Positions 1 to 8,467 of a stretch of DNA of 30,000 bases are shown one piece after another. Both the position numbers and the translations under genes were made by a program. The first letter of the stretch is position 1, and each line of letters opens with the position of its first letter. The DNA is from Halisarca cf. caerulea (Eukaryota; Porifera; Demospongiae; Chondrillida; Halisarcidae): NCBI GenBank assembly GCA_963170055.1, contig CAUJGJ010000397.1:10361801-10391800 (forward strand). The letters run 5' to 3'. The notes under the pieces were generated by a model. That model was not told the DNA's origin. It saw only the letters and a list, made by a program, of their open reading frames with translations, and made no database searches.

Positions 1-320
1 ATGGCCTTGACCTTGGCTTTGACCTGTGAGATGACATGTTTCTTGGATGCTCCAGGATCATCCTGCATCACCTCCACCACCTCATGATGAGGATGGAAGC
101 AGGAACAGTGGAGCTGGGACTCACGGAGGGTGTTCTCTGTGGCAATGGCTCTCACAACAGAGTCACCGGAGTACATATAAGACCCAGCGTTGGCGGCCTG
201 AATCTTCTTGTAAGTGGTGACTAAGTGAGGGAGCTCAAGTCCACTGTTGGCTTTCGGCAAGAAGAGCCTGTTGGGATCTGCTGACCTGGCTAACCCACTC
301 CATCTCTTGAGGTATCTAGT
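1..320 (-). pseudogene. Thumb/connector region of RLE retrotransposon, frame-shifted, runs off window
   Basis: Downstream of the stop at 290, the minus strand stays open to base 1 in a different frame. It reads LARSADPNRLFLPKA, then a leucine-rich ELPHLVTTYKK segment, then RAIATENTLRESQ. This is the RT-to-endonuclease connector typical of the family, where the motif around PNRLFLPK is well conserved. No stop codon occurs across about 100 codons. It is therefore the same ORF continued after a small frameshift near 320-345, not a separate gene. The zinc knuckle and endonuclease that should follow are outside the window. Confidence 0.7.
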
Positions 321-1399
321 GGCCACTGGTTGGAGATAGGAAGGTCAGAGATAGAGAGGTCCCATGACAGCCTGGGACAGATGGCAACCTTGAATACCTT
401 CAGTCTCTGCTGACGAGTGATGGGCACTTCGTCAACCTTCTGCAGCATGGATGACAACCTGGCCATGAGGTGATCCCTGGTCTCTGTCCCTGTGGAGTGG
501 ATAGCCACCGGTGCACCAAGAAAGTGGAAGGTGGAGTTGCCAAGGTATGGTATGCACTCGTTGCTCAGCTGGAGGTTGGGGTCGTAGGCCTTTCCCGTGG
601 AGGCTTTGATGGCAACACTCACACATTTGGGGACATTGGCCCGCATCCTAGACCACGATAGCCAAAACTCCGTGACTCTAAGTAGCTGCTGGCAAGAGGC
701 GGGTCCATTGCCGATGAGTGAGGTGTCATCAGCATACTGCAGAAGGTTGACTTTGCAGGAGGTGGAATTGAGGCTGTACCCAAGGTGAGAGTAGCGCTGA
801 GTGATGGAGTCCACCAGGGTGTTAATCACGGTGTTGAAGATGATGACCGACAGAGGGTCACCCTGGTAGACTCCCAGCTGAAGGTGGATGGGGTTGGTAG
901 TCCATGCATCTGTAGAGACTACAGCTGACAGCCCACTGTAGAGGTTAGACACAAGTTGGATCATCTCAGGAGGAGCATGGTAGTGTGACAAGGAGAAGGT
1001 GATCAAGTCATGATGCACACTACCGAATGCATTCGCCAGATTGATCCAACAGACACAAAGAAACTTCCGCCTTCTCTGAGCCTCCCGAATGATGGACAGC
1101 ATCTTCAGATGATATTCTGAGCAGCCAGGAACACTGTCGACAAAGGCTTTCTGGGTGGAAGTGTTGAGGAAGCCATTGCCAACCATGTATGCCAACCATC
1201 TTCTCTTCACTAGGCTGGTGAACACCTTGCTCACACAGGATGTCAGAGCGATGGGACGGAAGTTGGAAGGATTGGAGGGATCATCTGGTGCCTTCTTTTT
1301 ACCCAGAAGGTGCACTATACCAACTTTCCATGCTAAAAGAACTGTGTAGTCCAGCAGCAGTTGTACATGTGCACTACAGCAGGCAGGAGAGAAGGACAC
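290..1399 (-). pseudogene. Reverse transcriptase domain of RLE retrotransposon (motif A Asp to Asn)
   Basis: This is the RT core. The fingers are around FRPIALTSC, motif A reads WINLANAFG, motif B GVYQGDPLS and motif C YADDTSLIG, followed by the primer-grip region. RT would copy element RNA onto nicked genomic DNA. In this family the motif A residue before LANAF is expected to be Asp; here the codon is AAT (Asn). Since that Asp binds catalytic metal, the enzyme should be dead even without the frameshifts. The upstream part sits in another frame (shift near 1340). The open frame ends at a stop at 290 because of a second shift near 320-345; the natural continuation is in another frame toward base 1. 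The first residues before about 1345 belong to the overlapping reading and are not real N-terminal sequence. Confidence 0.85.
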
Positions 1400-2487
1400 T
1401 TCTTGAAGATGGTGTATGGTATCTGGTCCACAGGGCTGGGTGCAGATGAGGACTTCAGCCGAGAGATGACACTACCAATCTCCTCCTTGGTGAAAGGAGT
1501 GGTGCACATGGGGATGGAAGGAGATGGGCATGAAGGCATCCACTCAGGGTGGTTGAATGTTCTGGGAGTGGCTGAGTACACTCTGGATAAGTACCCCTCC
1601 GCACATTGCTTGCTGAAGGAAGGCTTGGTTGCTGTGGCCTTGTCATCATCCAGGACTTGACGGGAAAACTTGTGTATGTCACGATGGCATTGCCTTCTCA
1701 TCCATTTAGCAGAGGCCTTGGCAGAGAACTGTCTTGCTTCCTTTGCTAGTTTACTGTGCTGGCGAACAAGATGGTGAAACCTGTCTGCCAGCAATTTCAC
1801 TTCTGAAGGTGATGTTCCATTCTGCCTCAAACGGTACAACTCTTTCTTGGCCTACTTCTTCTCCTCAATCACAACATCCATTGTCTTCCTCTTGGCTGCT
1901 GACCAATTATCACGTCGGAGGTGTTGATTGTGTTTACTCCCAGACATTGTCCCAAACCTGGAAACCAGGAATGAGTACAAGCCATGGGGGATGACTTGAT
2001 GCATGACATTGATATCTCCTTGAAGAAGCACAACAGGAGTGATGTTTACCTGTATGAAGTGGTCCAACTCAGTCCACTGCTGAGGGGTGGAGGGAAGCTT
2101 AGCCCGAGGAAGGAGGGTAGGTGGTGGTGGGGAGTAAGATGCCCTAGGGTTGGGGTTGGCATTGGTAGGAGGTGGAACTGAGGATGGTGCAGGGGTAGGA
2201 TGAATGTTAACTGGTGCTGTATTGCTAAGATCTTCTGGGATAAGTACAACCTTACATGAAGCATTTCGTCTGAGGTGAGTTTCAAGCCGGATGAACCACT
2301 TCCCACACTTTGGACAGGGCTGCTTCCTTGGTTTGGCCCTGGAATGGTTGGCCAGAGTACTCTTAGCCAATAAGTGGTGGTAATCTGCTCCATTCCTTTC
2401 TGGACAACCCTTGTAGTGGTTTCCAAGACTTTTTGTACGATTTGTTACAGAAACAACAACACGGATTGTCCATTCCAGGTGTGACAA
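1333..2487 (-). pseudogene. N-terminal zinc-finger and linker part of RLE retrotransposon ORF
   Basis: Two open stretches (1852-2487 and 1333-1839) lie in the same frame and are separated only by a TAG at 1852-1854, so this is one ORF with a nonsense codon. The first stretch holds a C2HC zinc finger (C-x2-C-x9-H-x6-C, near 2280-2340) of the kind that N-terminal domains of RLE non-LTR elements use to bind target DNA. A proline-rich spacer follows. The second stretch is basic and helical, then leads into the conserved region just before the RT fingers (NCCWTTQ near 1350). The reading then shifts frame into the RT ORF. The apparent start at 2487 is a TTG codon, not ATG, so the true start is missing or upstream exonic sequence is lost. 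Confidence 0.75.
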
Positions 2488-2669
2488 AAGACAAACTGCG
2501 CAATAACTTGAGAAGTAGCAATAGGATTGGAACCAAACTTTGCCAAACTAGTCACTAGGCTATAAACTATAAAAGAACCTAGAAAACAAGCAAGTTTGCT
2601 TGCCTAGACAGCTAGAAAGGTAAATCCTATTGGACTCAAATTCTGGTCACTCTTCCTCCTCTAACCACT

Positions 2670-2710
2670 CATACACACACACACAGACACACATACAGAT
2701 ACACACATGC

Positions 2711-2743
<33 letters not shown>

Positions 2744-2774
2744 TACAGATACACACACACACACACACGTATGC

Positions 2775-2809
<35 letters not shown>

Positions 2810-2841
2810 TACAGATACACACAAACACACACACAACACAC

Positions 2842-2879
<38 letters not shown>

Positions 2880-3118
2880 ACACACACACACATACAGATA
2901 CACACACACACACACCCATGCATACATACACATACACACACACACACACACGCACACACACATACAGATACACACACATACACACACACCACACGAAAAC
3001 ACACACACACACACAAGCACACAAACCCACAAACACACACACACGCGCACACACACATACAAACACACGTACACACACACGCGCGCGCATACACACAAGC
3101 GTGCACACACACACAGAG
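2670..3118. repeat. Compound CA microsatellite/minisatellite
   Basis: This is about 450 bp of ACAC tracts with interspersed variant words. CATACAGATACACAC recurs at about 2693, 2741, 2809, 2890 and 2962, and ACACGAAAACAC recurs at about 2838 and 2993, which suggests a higher-order duplication of about 150 bp. The long open frames through it on both strands encode only Thr-His or Cys-Val repeats and are not genes. Confidence 0.95.
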
Positions 3119-3471
3119 TTGTCATGGTAACAAAATGGTGATTCGGCCGCAAGTGCTCTGAAAGAACTCCAACAGACAACTCCTGGCTGTGTTTTGTGTC
3201 TTTTAATCAAGTTACAGCTGCCATTAACAGCCAGCACTGCTTGTGGATACATCCTTTAGAGTTTTCCTTTGTCACTTGTTAAATTTGGGGGTTCTACTGT
3301 TTATTGTTTTTATGTTACCTCATCAAGGCTCATGAATAAGAATACTCTCGAGACTCTCAAGGAGTGTTGCTTCTGTAACAAACCATACACAAAGATTGGT
3401 AACCATTAAGAGCTGCCTATTGAGACATGGAAGGGAATATCATCATGTTTTATCACATAAGACTCTCTAAA
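3119..3471. other. Intergenic, no gene seen
   Basis: This is unique-looking, mildly AT-rich sequence between the CA satellite and the hairpin at 3472. No conserved coding frame, RNA gene or element end was recognised. Confidence 0.5.
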
Positions 3472-3533
3472 CAAGCGATTCGAGTTTAAAAAACTCGTGG
3501 GCCGCCAACGGCCCTGGAAACTCGAATCGCTTG
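3472..3533. repeat. Nested inverted repeat (cruciform-capable)
   Basis: A perfect 16-bp inverted repeat (3472-3487 with 3518-3533) encloses a second GC-rich 6-bp stem (3499-3504 with 3509-3514, loop CCAA). It lies at the left end of the 3472-3770 repeat module. It could be a fold-back end of a non-autonomous element or an RNA hairpin. Confidence 0.8.
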
Positions 3534-3539
3534 GAAATC

Positions 3540-3770
3540 GTCTTCGAAGAACTCTTCTGGTCGAAAAGACTCTTCGCTGATAAAATCAGAAGCGAACAAA
3601 TAAATTTTACCGAAATATAGCCGAAAGATTACGTACCGACTTTGCGTCCGCCATGTTGTTGACATATATATATATATATATATATCTAGACATCGTTCCG
3701 GACGTTCCGGACACTTCCGGTGAAAGTAAAAACAATATAGGGCCGCCTTCCGGCGGCCCAAAAATTGCCT
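3540..3770 (-). promoter_or_regulatory. Promoter-like repeat module with ETS- and YY1-like motifs and short ATG exon
   Basis: Read on the minus strand, this stretch has a GC hairpin (3740-3747 with 3752-3759), then CCTATATTGTTTT, an ETS-like CACCGGAAGTG (3712-3722), two GTTCCGGA-type words and a TA tract (3664-3685). These are followed by CAACATGGCGGA, which fits both a YY1 site and a strong Kozak start (ATG at 3652-3654). Six codons later comes a splice-donor-like GTACGT (3631-3636). Parts recur at 15840-16100 and 17280-17300, so this is a repeat and not a unique gene. ETS and YY1 sites just upstream of ATG are common in animal TATA-less promoters. That this one is active is inference only. 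Confidence 0.35.
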
Positions 3771-3785
3771 CACAAGAAGTCAACC

Positions 3786-4075
3786 TGTCCCAACTGCCGG
3801 AAATCTTTCATCCGGTTAGACACTCACCTCAGAAACAGTGCAACATGTAAATCCACCTATTCTATTTCATCCTCAACCTCCATACCCATTGCCCTTACAT
3901 CCTGTGTGGGCAAGATGTTCACCAGCCTGCTGAAGTAGAGGTAGTTGTCCTACATGCTCGAGAACAAGTACCTGAACACATCTGTCCAAAAGGATTTCAT
4001 TGATGGGGTACCTGGGTGCACAGAACATCACTTGAAGCTCTTGTCCATCATTCTAACAACATCAAGGAGAAAAAG
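3786..4075 (+). pseudogene. Second RLE retrotransposon copy: zinc finger fused to RT fragment
   Basis: One frame encodes a C2HC zinc finger (C-x2-C-x9-H-x6-C at 3786-3848). About 10 codons later it continues into the RT fingers region (ALTSC, then VPGCTEHHLK, to about 4075). Both parts match the minus-strand copy at 1-2487, but the several hundred residues that should separate them are gone, so an internal deletion happens to keep the frame. Two TAG codons (3936-3938 and 3942-3944) replace the residues between the conserved Lys and Leu. The palm, with motifs A to C, is absent: at about 4076 the sequence changes to a non-coding repeat. This copy is more decayed than the minus-strand copy. Confidence 0.8.
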
Positions 4076-4664
4076 CTGGCTAAGCGAAACTACGTGAATC
4101 TTAAGCCTTCGATCAAATTTGAACATGTCAGTAACTTTCTGGTCGGGCTTACCTAGCTTGAGTTTCTTTGATCTTTTCTCCTTCTGAAAAACATCTTTGA
4201 AAGCGATTCGGTTCGTATACAAGTGCAATCAAAGCAGAATTTAAAGAGCTATCCGACGGCGAAAGGTTATGTATCAAAGATCAAAGGTACAAAAATAAAA
4301 GAGACTTCATTGCCCGATTCAGACGTTACAGGCGAAAAGGTGCACTACCATGGTTTGAATTTGTGGTTTTTACCGTTTTTTTTCTAAAATTATTAGAGAT
4401 ATTTAAATCCTCAACATGGAAGTTTTAGATACTTAGGTAAGGAACCTGTATACCAACATTTGTGCCCTTAGCTTTGAAGCTGCACTGCTGCCCAGCCGTT
4501 TTTCGTGTTTTTATATGTTTAAGGAGAATGCGCATACATTTCTAGGAACATAGAAAATATTTTCAAGTTTGACATCGAATGAAAGGTAATGCAGCCATCT
4601 ACACAATGGTACTAGTTGTTGGAAGATAGCGCGTATTTGTAGTAAGAAATAAAACTAGAAAGTG
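4076..4664 (-). repeat. Non-coding dispersed repeat, copy 1 (inside the RLE copy)
   Basis: This segment sits between the RT fragment and the C-terminal fragment of the plus-strand RLE copy and matches, in reverse orientation, the region 16318-17000. Identical words include a 12-mer (4331-4342 with 16498-16509), a 14-mer (4414-4427 with 16414-16427) and another 14-mer (4453-4466 with 16383-16396). A splice-donor-like GGTAAGCC is also shared (4146-4153 on the minus strand with 16908-16915). Block order is the same in both copies, with length differences of about 130-170 bp in two places. No conserved long frame is present. It may be a non-autonomous element or a duplicated first-exon region. 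Confidence 0.75.
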
Positions 4665-4689
4665 AAGATAAATTTTCTGATCATTGAAG

Positions 4690-5392
4690 CCAGACAAGTG
4701 TCCGTGGACATGTTTCACATGCGGACCTGTGGTCTACCACAGTGCTGTCCCTCCCAGAGAGTACTTTCAAGTTTGTACTCAACGCTGTCACAGACACACT
4801 GCCACATAACAGGAACCTGTTCCTGTGGAAGAAGCTGTCATCCCCACAGTGCCAACTCTGCAACAAGGAACAAACTTTACACCACGTGCTCAACCACTGT
4901 ACAGTAGCCCTAGAGAAGAGACAGTACAATGACAGGCACGACAACATTTTGGAATGTATCCACTCCTTCCTCTCCTCACATTTGCCCAAGGACAGCAAGA
5001 TTACAGTGGATCTCCCCAACAGCCCTTACACCTTCCCCCAGAACATTGCTGTGACTGATGACCGTCCAGATATCGTTATTTGGAGCAACTCCTCAATTTA
5101 CCTGGTGGAATTAACCGTCCCCTTTGAGACTGGCATTGAGGATGCGGCATCACGTAAACGCTCCAAGTGCACAGAACTTGTGGGGAGATGCACAAGGAAT
5201 GGTTTTGCTGTGACTCTCACTACAGTTGAAGTTGGTTCGAGGGGGTTCATCATGCGCCCAGTTTAAACCAACTGTACAATATTGTGGATGCCAGCTCAAA
5301 GGCAAGGAGGGAACTGGATCAAGAGGTCATCCGCCAAGTTATCGAAGGATCATTCCGCATTTGGTGCAAGCCAAACTGGGCTGAACACAAAT
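4690..5392 (+). pseudogene. C-terminal zinc knuckle and restriction-like endonuclease of RLE retrotransposon
   Basis: The open frame from about 4690 to 5266 begins in the connector (STFKFVLNAVTDTLPHN). It then has the CCHC knuckle (C-x2-C-x7-H-x4-C near 4850-4905) and the endonuclease core: Pro-Asp at 5066-5071 and the acidic Glu of VELTVPFE at 5108-5110. This PD-(D/E)xK-type nuclease nicks target DNA to prime reverse transcription. A one-base shift near 5255-5262 ends the frame at 5266. The natural C-terminus continues in another frame (LNQLYNIVDASSKARRELDQ onward) to a stop at 5390-5392. The frame opens with GTG at 4742 and has no ATG, so it is a fragment. It is the 3' end of the copy at 3786-4075. 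Confidence 0.85.
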
Positions 5393-5618
5393 GACAGTTT
5401 TATCTAATATTACTTTACCTTGCTGTGTTTACATGTCTCATTCTACTTAATATTCACGTAATATTCTTTTTTTGAGGCCCAACTTATACTGTGCATGTTC
5501 TTCTTCTGAACATTTTTTGGCAGTGTTGGGACCACCTCCACCCACCTGTCACCTTTTTATTGTATCTATTTAGATGTATGTACCTACATGCAGCTTTAAT
5601 AATATTGGTGACGAATTT

Positions 5619-5619
<1 letters not shown>

Positions 5620-5683
<64 letters not shown>

Positions 5684-5784
5684 CACATACACACACACAC
5701 ACAACACACACAGAGAGAGAGAGACACACACACAAGCACAGACACACACACACATACACACACACACAGACACACACACACACA

Positions 5785-5853
<69 letters not shown>

Positions 5854-5876
5854 GCACACAAACCCACAAATACACA

Positions 5877-5929
<53 letters not shown>

Positions 5930-5980
5930 ACACACATGCAAACACACACACACACACACACACATACACACAAGCATGCA

Positions 5981-6019
<39 letters not shown>

Positions 6020-6165
6020 AGAGAGAGGGAGGGAGAAAGAGACACAAGCACATACACACACACACCACACACAGAGAGAGAGAGGGAGGGAGAAAGAGAC
6101 ACAAGCACATACACACACACACCACACACAGAGAGAGAGAGACACACACACACACAAGCACACAC

Positions 6166-6197
<32 letters not shown>

Positions 6198-6204
6198 GAC
6201 GCAC
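5620..6204. repeat. Compound GA/CA satellite with 57-bp tandem duplication
   Basis: A pure GA tract (about 5620-5681) is followed by CA tracts with variant words. A unit containing GGGAGGGAGAAAGAGAC is tandemly duplicated with a 57-bp period (GGGAGGG at 6027 and 6084). A 25-bp word (5846-5870) is identical to 3009-3033 in the other satellite. Long frames on both strands are simple repeat translations. The stretch 5393-5619 before it is the presumed 3' UTR of the RLE copy plus plain sequence. Confidence 0.95.
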
Positions 6205-7496
6205 GCACGCAGAATAGCCACGTTGTCTTACTTCAGGAATTTACTTTGAATATGATGCATGAACAGTGGTTGTTAGTGTATTGAAGAGAATTAAGGTTAG
6301 CTGGGGGAGGGGTGGGGGCTCCTATATTTCTTGCACTACGCTGTCCTTTACACCCCTTATAACCTTTTCTTAAAATTCTTGATACTCTGGCAAGGTTAGA
6401 ATACCAACAGTTGGAATTAATATCGATATCCTAGCTTTCACTTTCAATCAGAATGCTAAAAGTGCCACGAAGAAGACAAACTTGTTTTCAAATCTTGGTA
6501 TGATGATGGCTGCTACTACCGTCACTGATTGGCATGAAATCCGATTAGATCCGATTTCGAAACAAGAATTTTAAATCGGAAACATGATCAACTTTTAAAT
6601 TATAATTGTCTTAATAATTGCAAATGTGATTGGCAGAAAGGTACACCGACCCAGTCCCATCCTGGTCCCACTTTTTTGATAATGTTTGCAATACAAATAA
6701 TCCAAAACATACTTTTAGGTACCTTTATACCTCAATACAAAATGTCCTTTGAATTTCCATCATATTATCTCCCATAAATGACAATAAAGGCCAAAAATGG
6801 CTCAAAAGTTCAGCGCTAACATCGACAGCCATTTTTTCCATTCCCTGTTCACGGAAAAATGGCTACCAACAGCAGAGAAGACGTTTTGCAATTGAGCCCT
6901 TTGATGACCTGCAGTGACATCGAACTTACCTGATTACTATACTCTGTTAGCAATTATTATAAGGGGAGATTGTTAGGTTAATACCGCAGTGGCTGTTATT
7001 TTCTCAAACCTGAATTTTTGCTAATCAACGCCTGGGATAGTTAGTGTTCGACCAAACAAGGTAGCACAACTTTATTATGTCGGCTAGTGACCCTTAGAGA
7101 TTCTCGAACCATAGTATCTATGCTCGAACAAGTGAAATTTCACAATTTACTCCTCTGTCGTGAAAAGAAGGGCAACTACAGTAGAGTCCAGCTGACACAA
7201 AAAGGAAGATTGAGCAAATACACACATCAATTCTAAATTTAACTGATCGATGTAGTGATAACAAGTGCCAAATTCGATTCTTCAAAGTACTTTCCTTCTT
7301 GAACTTCTGAGGGTGTCAGTCCCCGAAAATGGCTGAGTGCAGATTGGATCAGCTACGCCAGACTAACAATCGACTGTCACAATTTAAATGTCTGATTGGG
7401 AAAGGTCTGGCAACGTGAGACTATAATAACACTAGAATGGCTGATTATAGTTTAGAGTGTTTATGATTTCAGTGATGAAAATGATAATTTTCAAAT
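6205..7496. other. Intergenic AT-rich stretch, nothing recognised
   Basis: About 1.3 kb without a convincing open frame, terminal repeat, RNA gene or simple repeat. Confidence 0.5.
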
Positions 7497-7498
7497 TA

Positions 7499-7717
7499 CA
7501 GTGGAATCCTCTAATCCAGACCCTTGCATTGCAGACACCCCTCTATTCCACTGGTCCAAGAACCAAAAAATTATCCATGATTTGCCAATATATGATAGTA
7601 CATCCTGGCTTATCCTCCTGAAATTAGTGAGCCGGGCCGGCCTGATACTGAATCTGCAGGGCAGCCTCAATGCAGCTGCTCTGGCCCTAAGATGTCCAGA
7701 ATGAAATGGTTACACTG
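7499..7717. mobile_element. Candidate pogo/Tigger-like MITE, 219 bp
   Basis: The left end CAGTGGAATCCTCTAATCC and the reverse complement of the right end CAGTGTAACCATTTCATTC are imperfect inverted repeats of pogo/Tigger style. TA sits on both sides (7497-7498 and 7718-7719). The short internal frame (7501-7704) is not recognisable as transposase. TIR identity is moderate, so this is a candidate only. Confidence 0.45.
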
Positions 7718-8467
7718 TACTGGTATCATAATATATGTCACAGTGGGAATTATTTATGCGGAAAATATATACAGTCACACCTCATTTATCTGATACTAGT
7801 TTTAACGCATAAGTGAAAGCATCATTTATCTGACCAGTTGCTGTGAGTCTACCTTGTCTCAAAATATAGCACATATACAATGCTTTACTTTGCCGTTCTG
7901 GCATCCTGGCCAATACCTTCCATCCAACACATTAATGACTCAGAGGAATATGTGTCAAAGCATATACGTAGATCGAGAGCCCCTTTACAAGCTGTTACAA
8001 ATTAGCCAAAATTTGCATCTCCACATGACATTGTGGCATTATGATGGTAAAATGTCCCAGCTGACTCAGTGGTTTTCTTTACTTCTGTACATTGTCAAAT
8101 AGAATCAAACGGGTGGCAAGCAAGGTGAGGCTTCATTAATCCTTGTCCCAGCAGCGTCACTGGTTTTTGTGGCCCAATGAACACGAAGTGGGCAGACAAA
8201 ACACCTCGTCATGAAGAGAAGCACAAATGCCTTCATTGGAAACAACTATGAAGAAGTGCATCACAGTGTAATTAATGCCCTGTCATTTCCAGGACATACA
8301 GTTCTTGACATAACACCAGATAGTATGATTGGTAAGTTATACTAAAGTCCAATACACTACATGTGACATCACAAATGCACAACTACACCCCCCCTATAGT
8401 TGAACTACATGGCATTGCCTGCTCAAGGATACATGGTTTCACCAGCAAGCCTTTCACTTCCCATGTA
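7718..8467. other. Intergenic; one isolated Tigger-like end at 7772
   Basis: At 7770-7795, TA is followed by CAGTCACACCTCATTTATCTG, which resembles the TIR of the Tigger element at 8468 (CAGTCAGACCTCGCTTAACCG). No partner end was found before 8468. It may be a relic of a related element. The rest of this stretch shows nothing recognisable. Confidence 0.3.

Larger units (their letters stand above)
1..2487 (-). mobile_element. RLE-type non-LTR retrotransposon, inactive, open at left edge
   Basis: The minus strand carries, in order, a zinc-finger N-terminus, a linker, a complete reverse transcriptase (RT) core and the start of the thumb region, all from one element. The C-terminal zinc knuckle and endonuclease should lie beyond base 1. 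The family is the same as the plus-strand copy at 3786-5392, because the zinc finger and the RT segment around the SVPGC motif match there. That copy ends in a restriction-like endonuclease, so I infer the same for this one. Lesions are an in-frame TAG at 1852-1854, a frameshift near 1335-1345, a frameshift near 320-345 and an Asn in place of the catalytic motif A Asp. No in-frame ATG is seen at the 5' end, so the 5' end is probably lost near 2490-2500. The exact clade (R2/NeSL/CRE/HERO group) is not resolved. Confidence 0.85.

Noticed and set aside
2630..3252. Long ORFs on both strands through the CA satellite
   Set aside because: Every frame is open in CA repeats; the peptides are Thr-His or Cys-Val repeats with no domain.
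4028..4228. Minus-strand 66-codon ORF taken as a gene
   Set aside because: It crosses the border between the RLE fragment and the dispersed repeat; only the donor-like part is conserved in the other copy.
4742..5266. Independent 174-residue gene
   Set aside because: It opens with GTG and is the C-terminal knuckle plus nuclease of an RLE element; no ATG or upstream signals.
5484..6284. Several ORFs of more than 190 residues in the GA/CA satellite
   Set aside because: Same artefact: simple-repeat translation in all frames.
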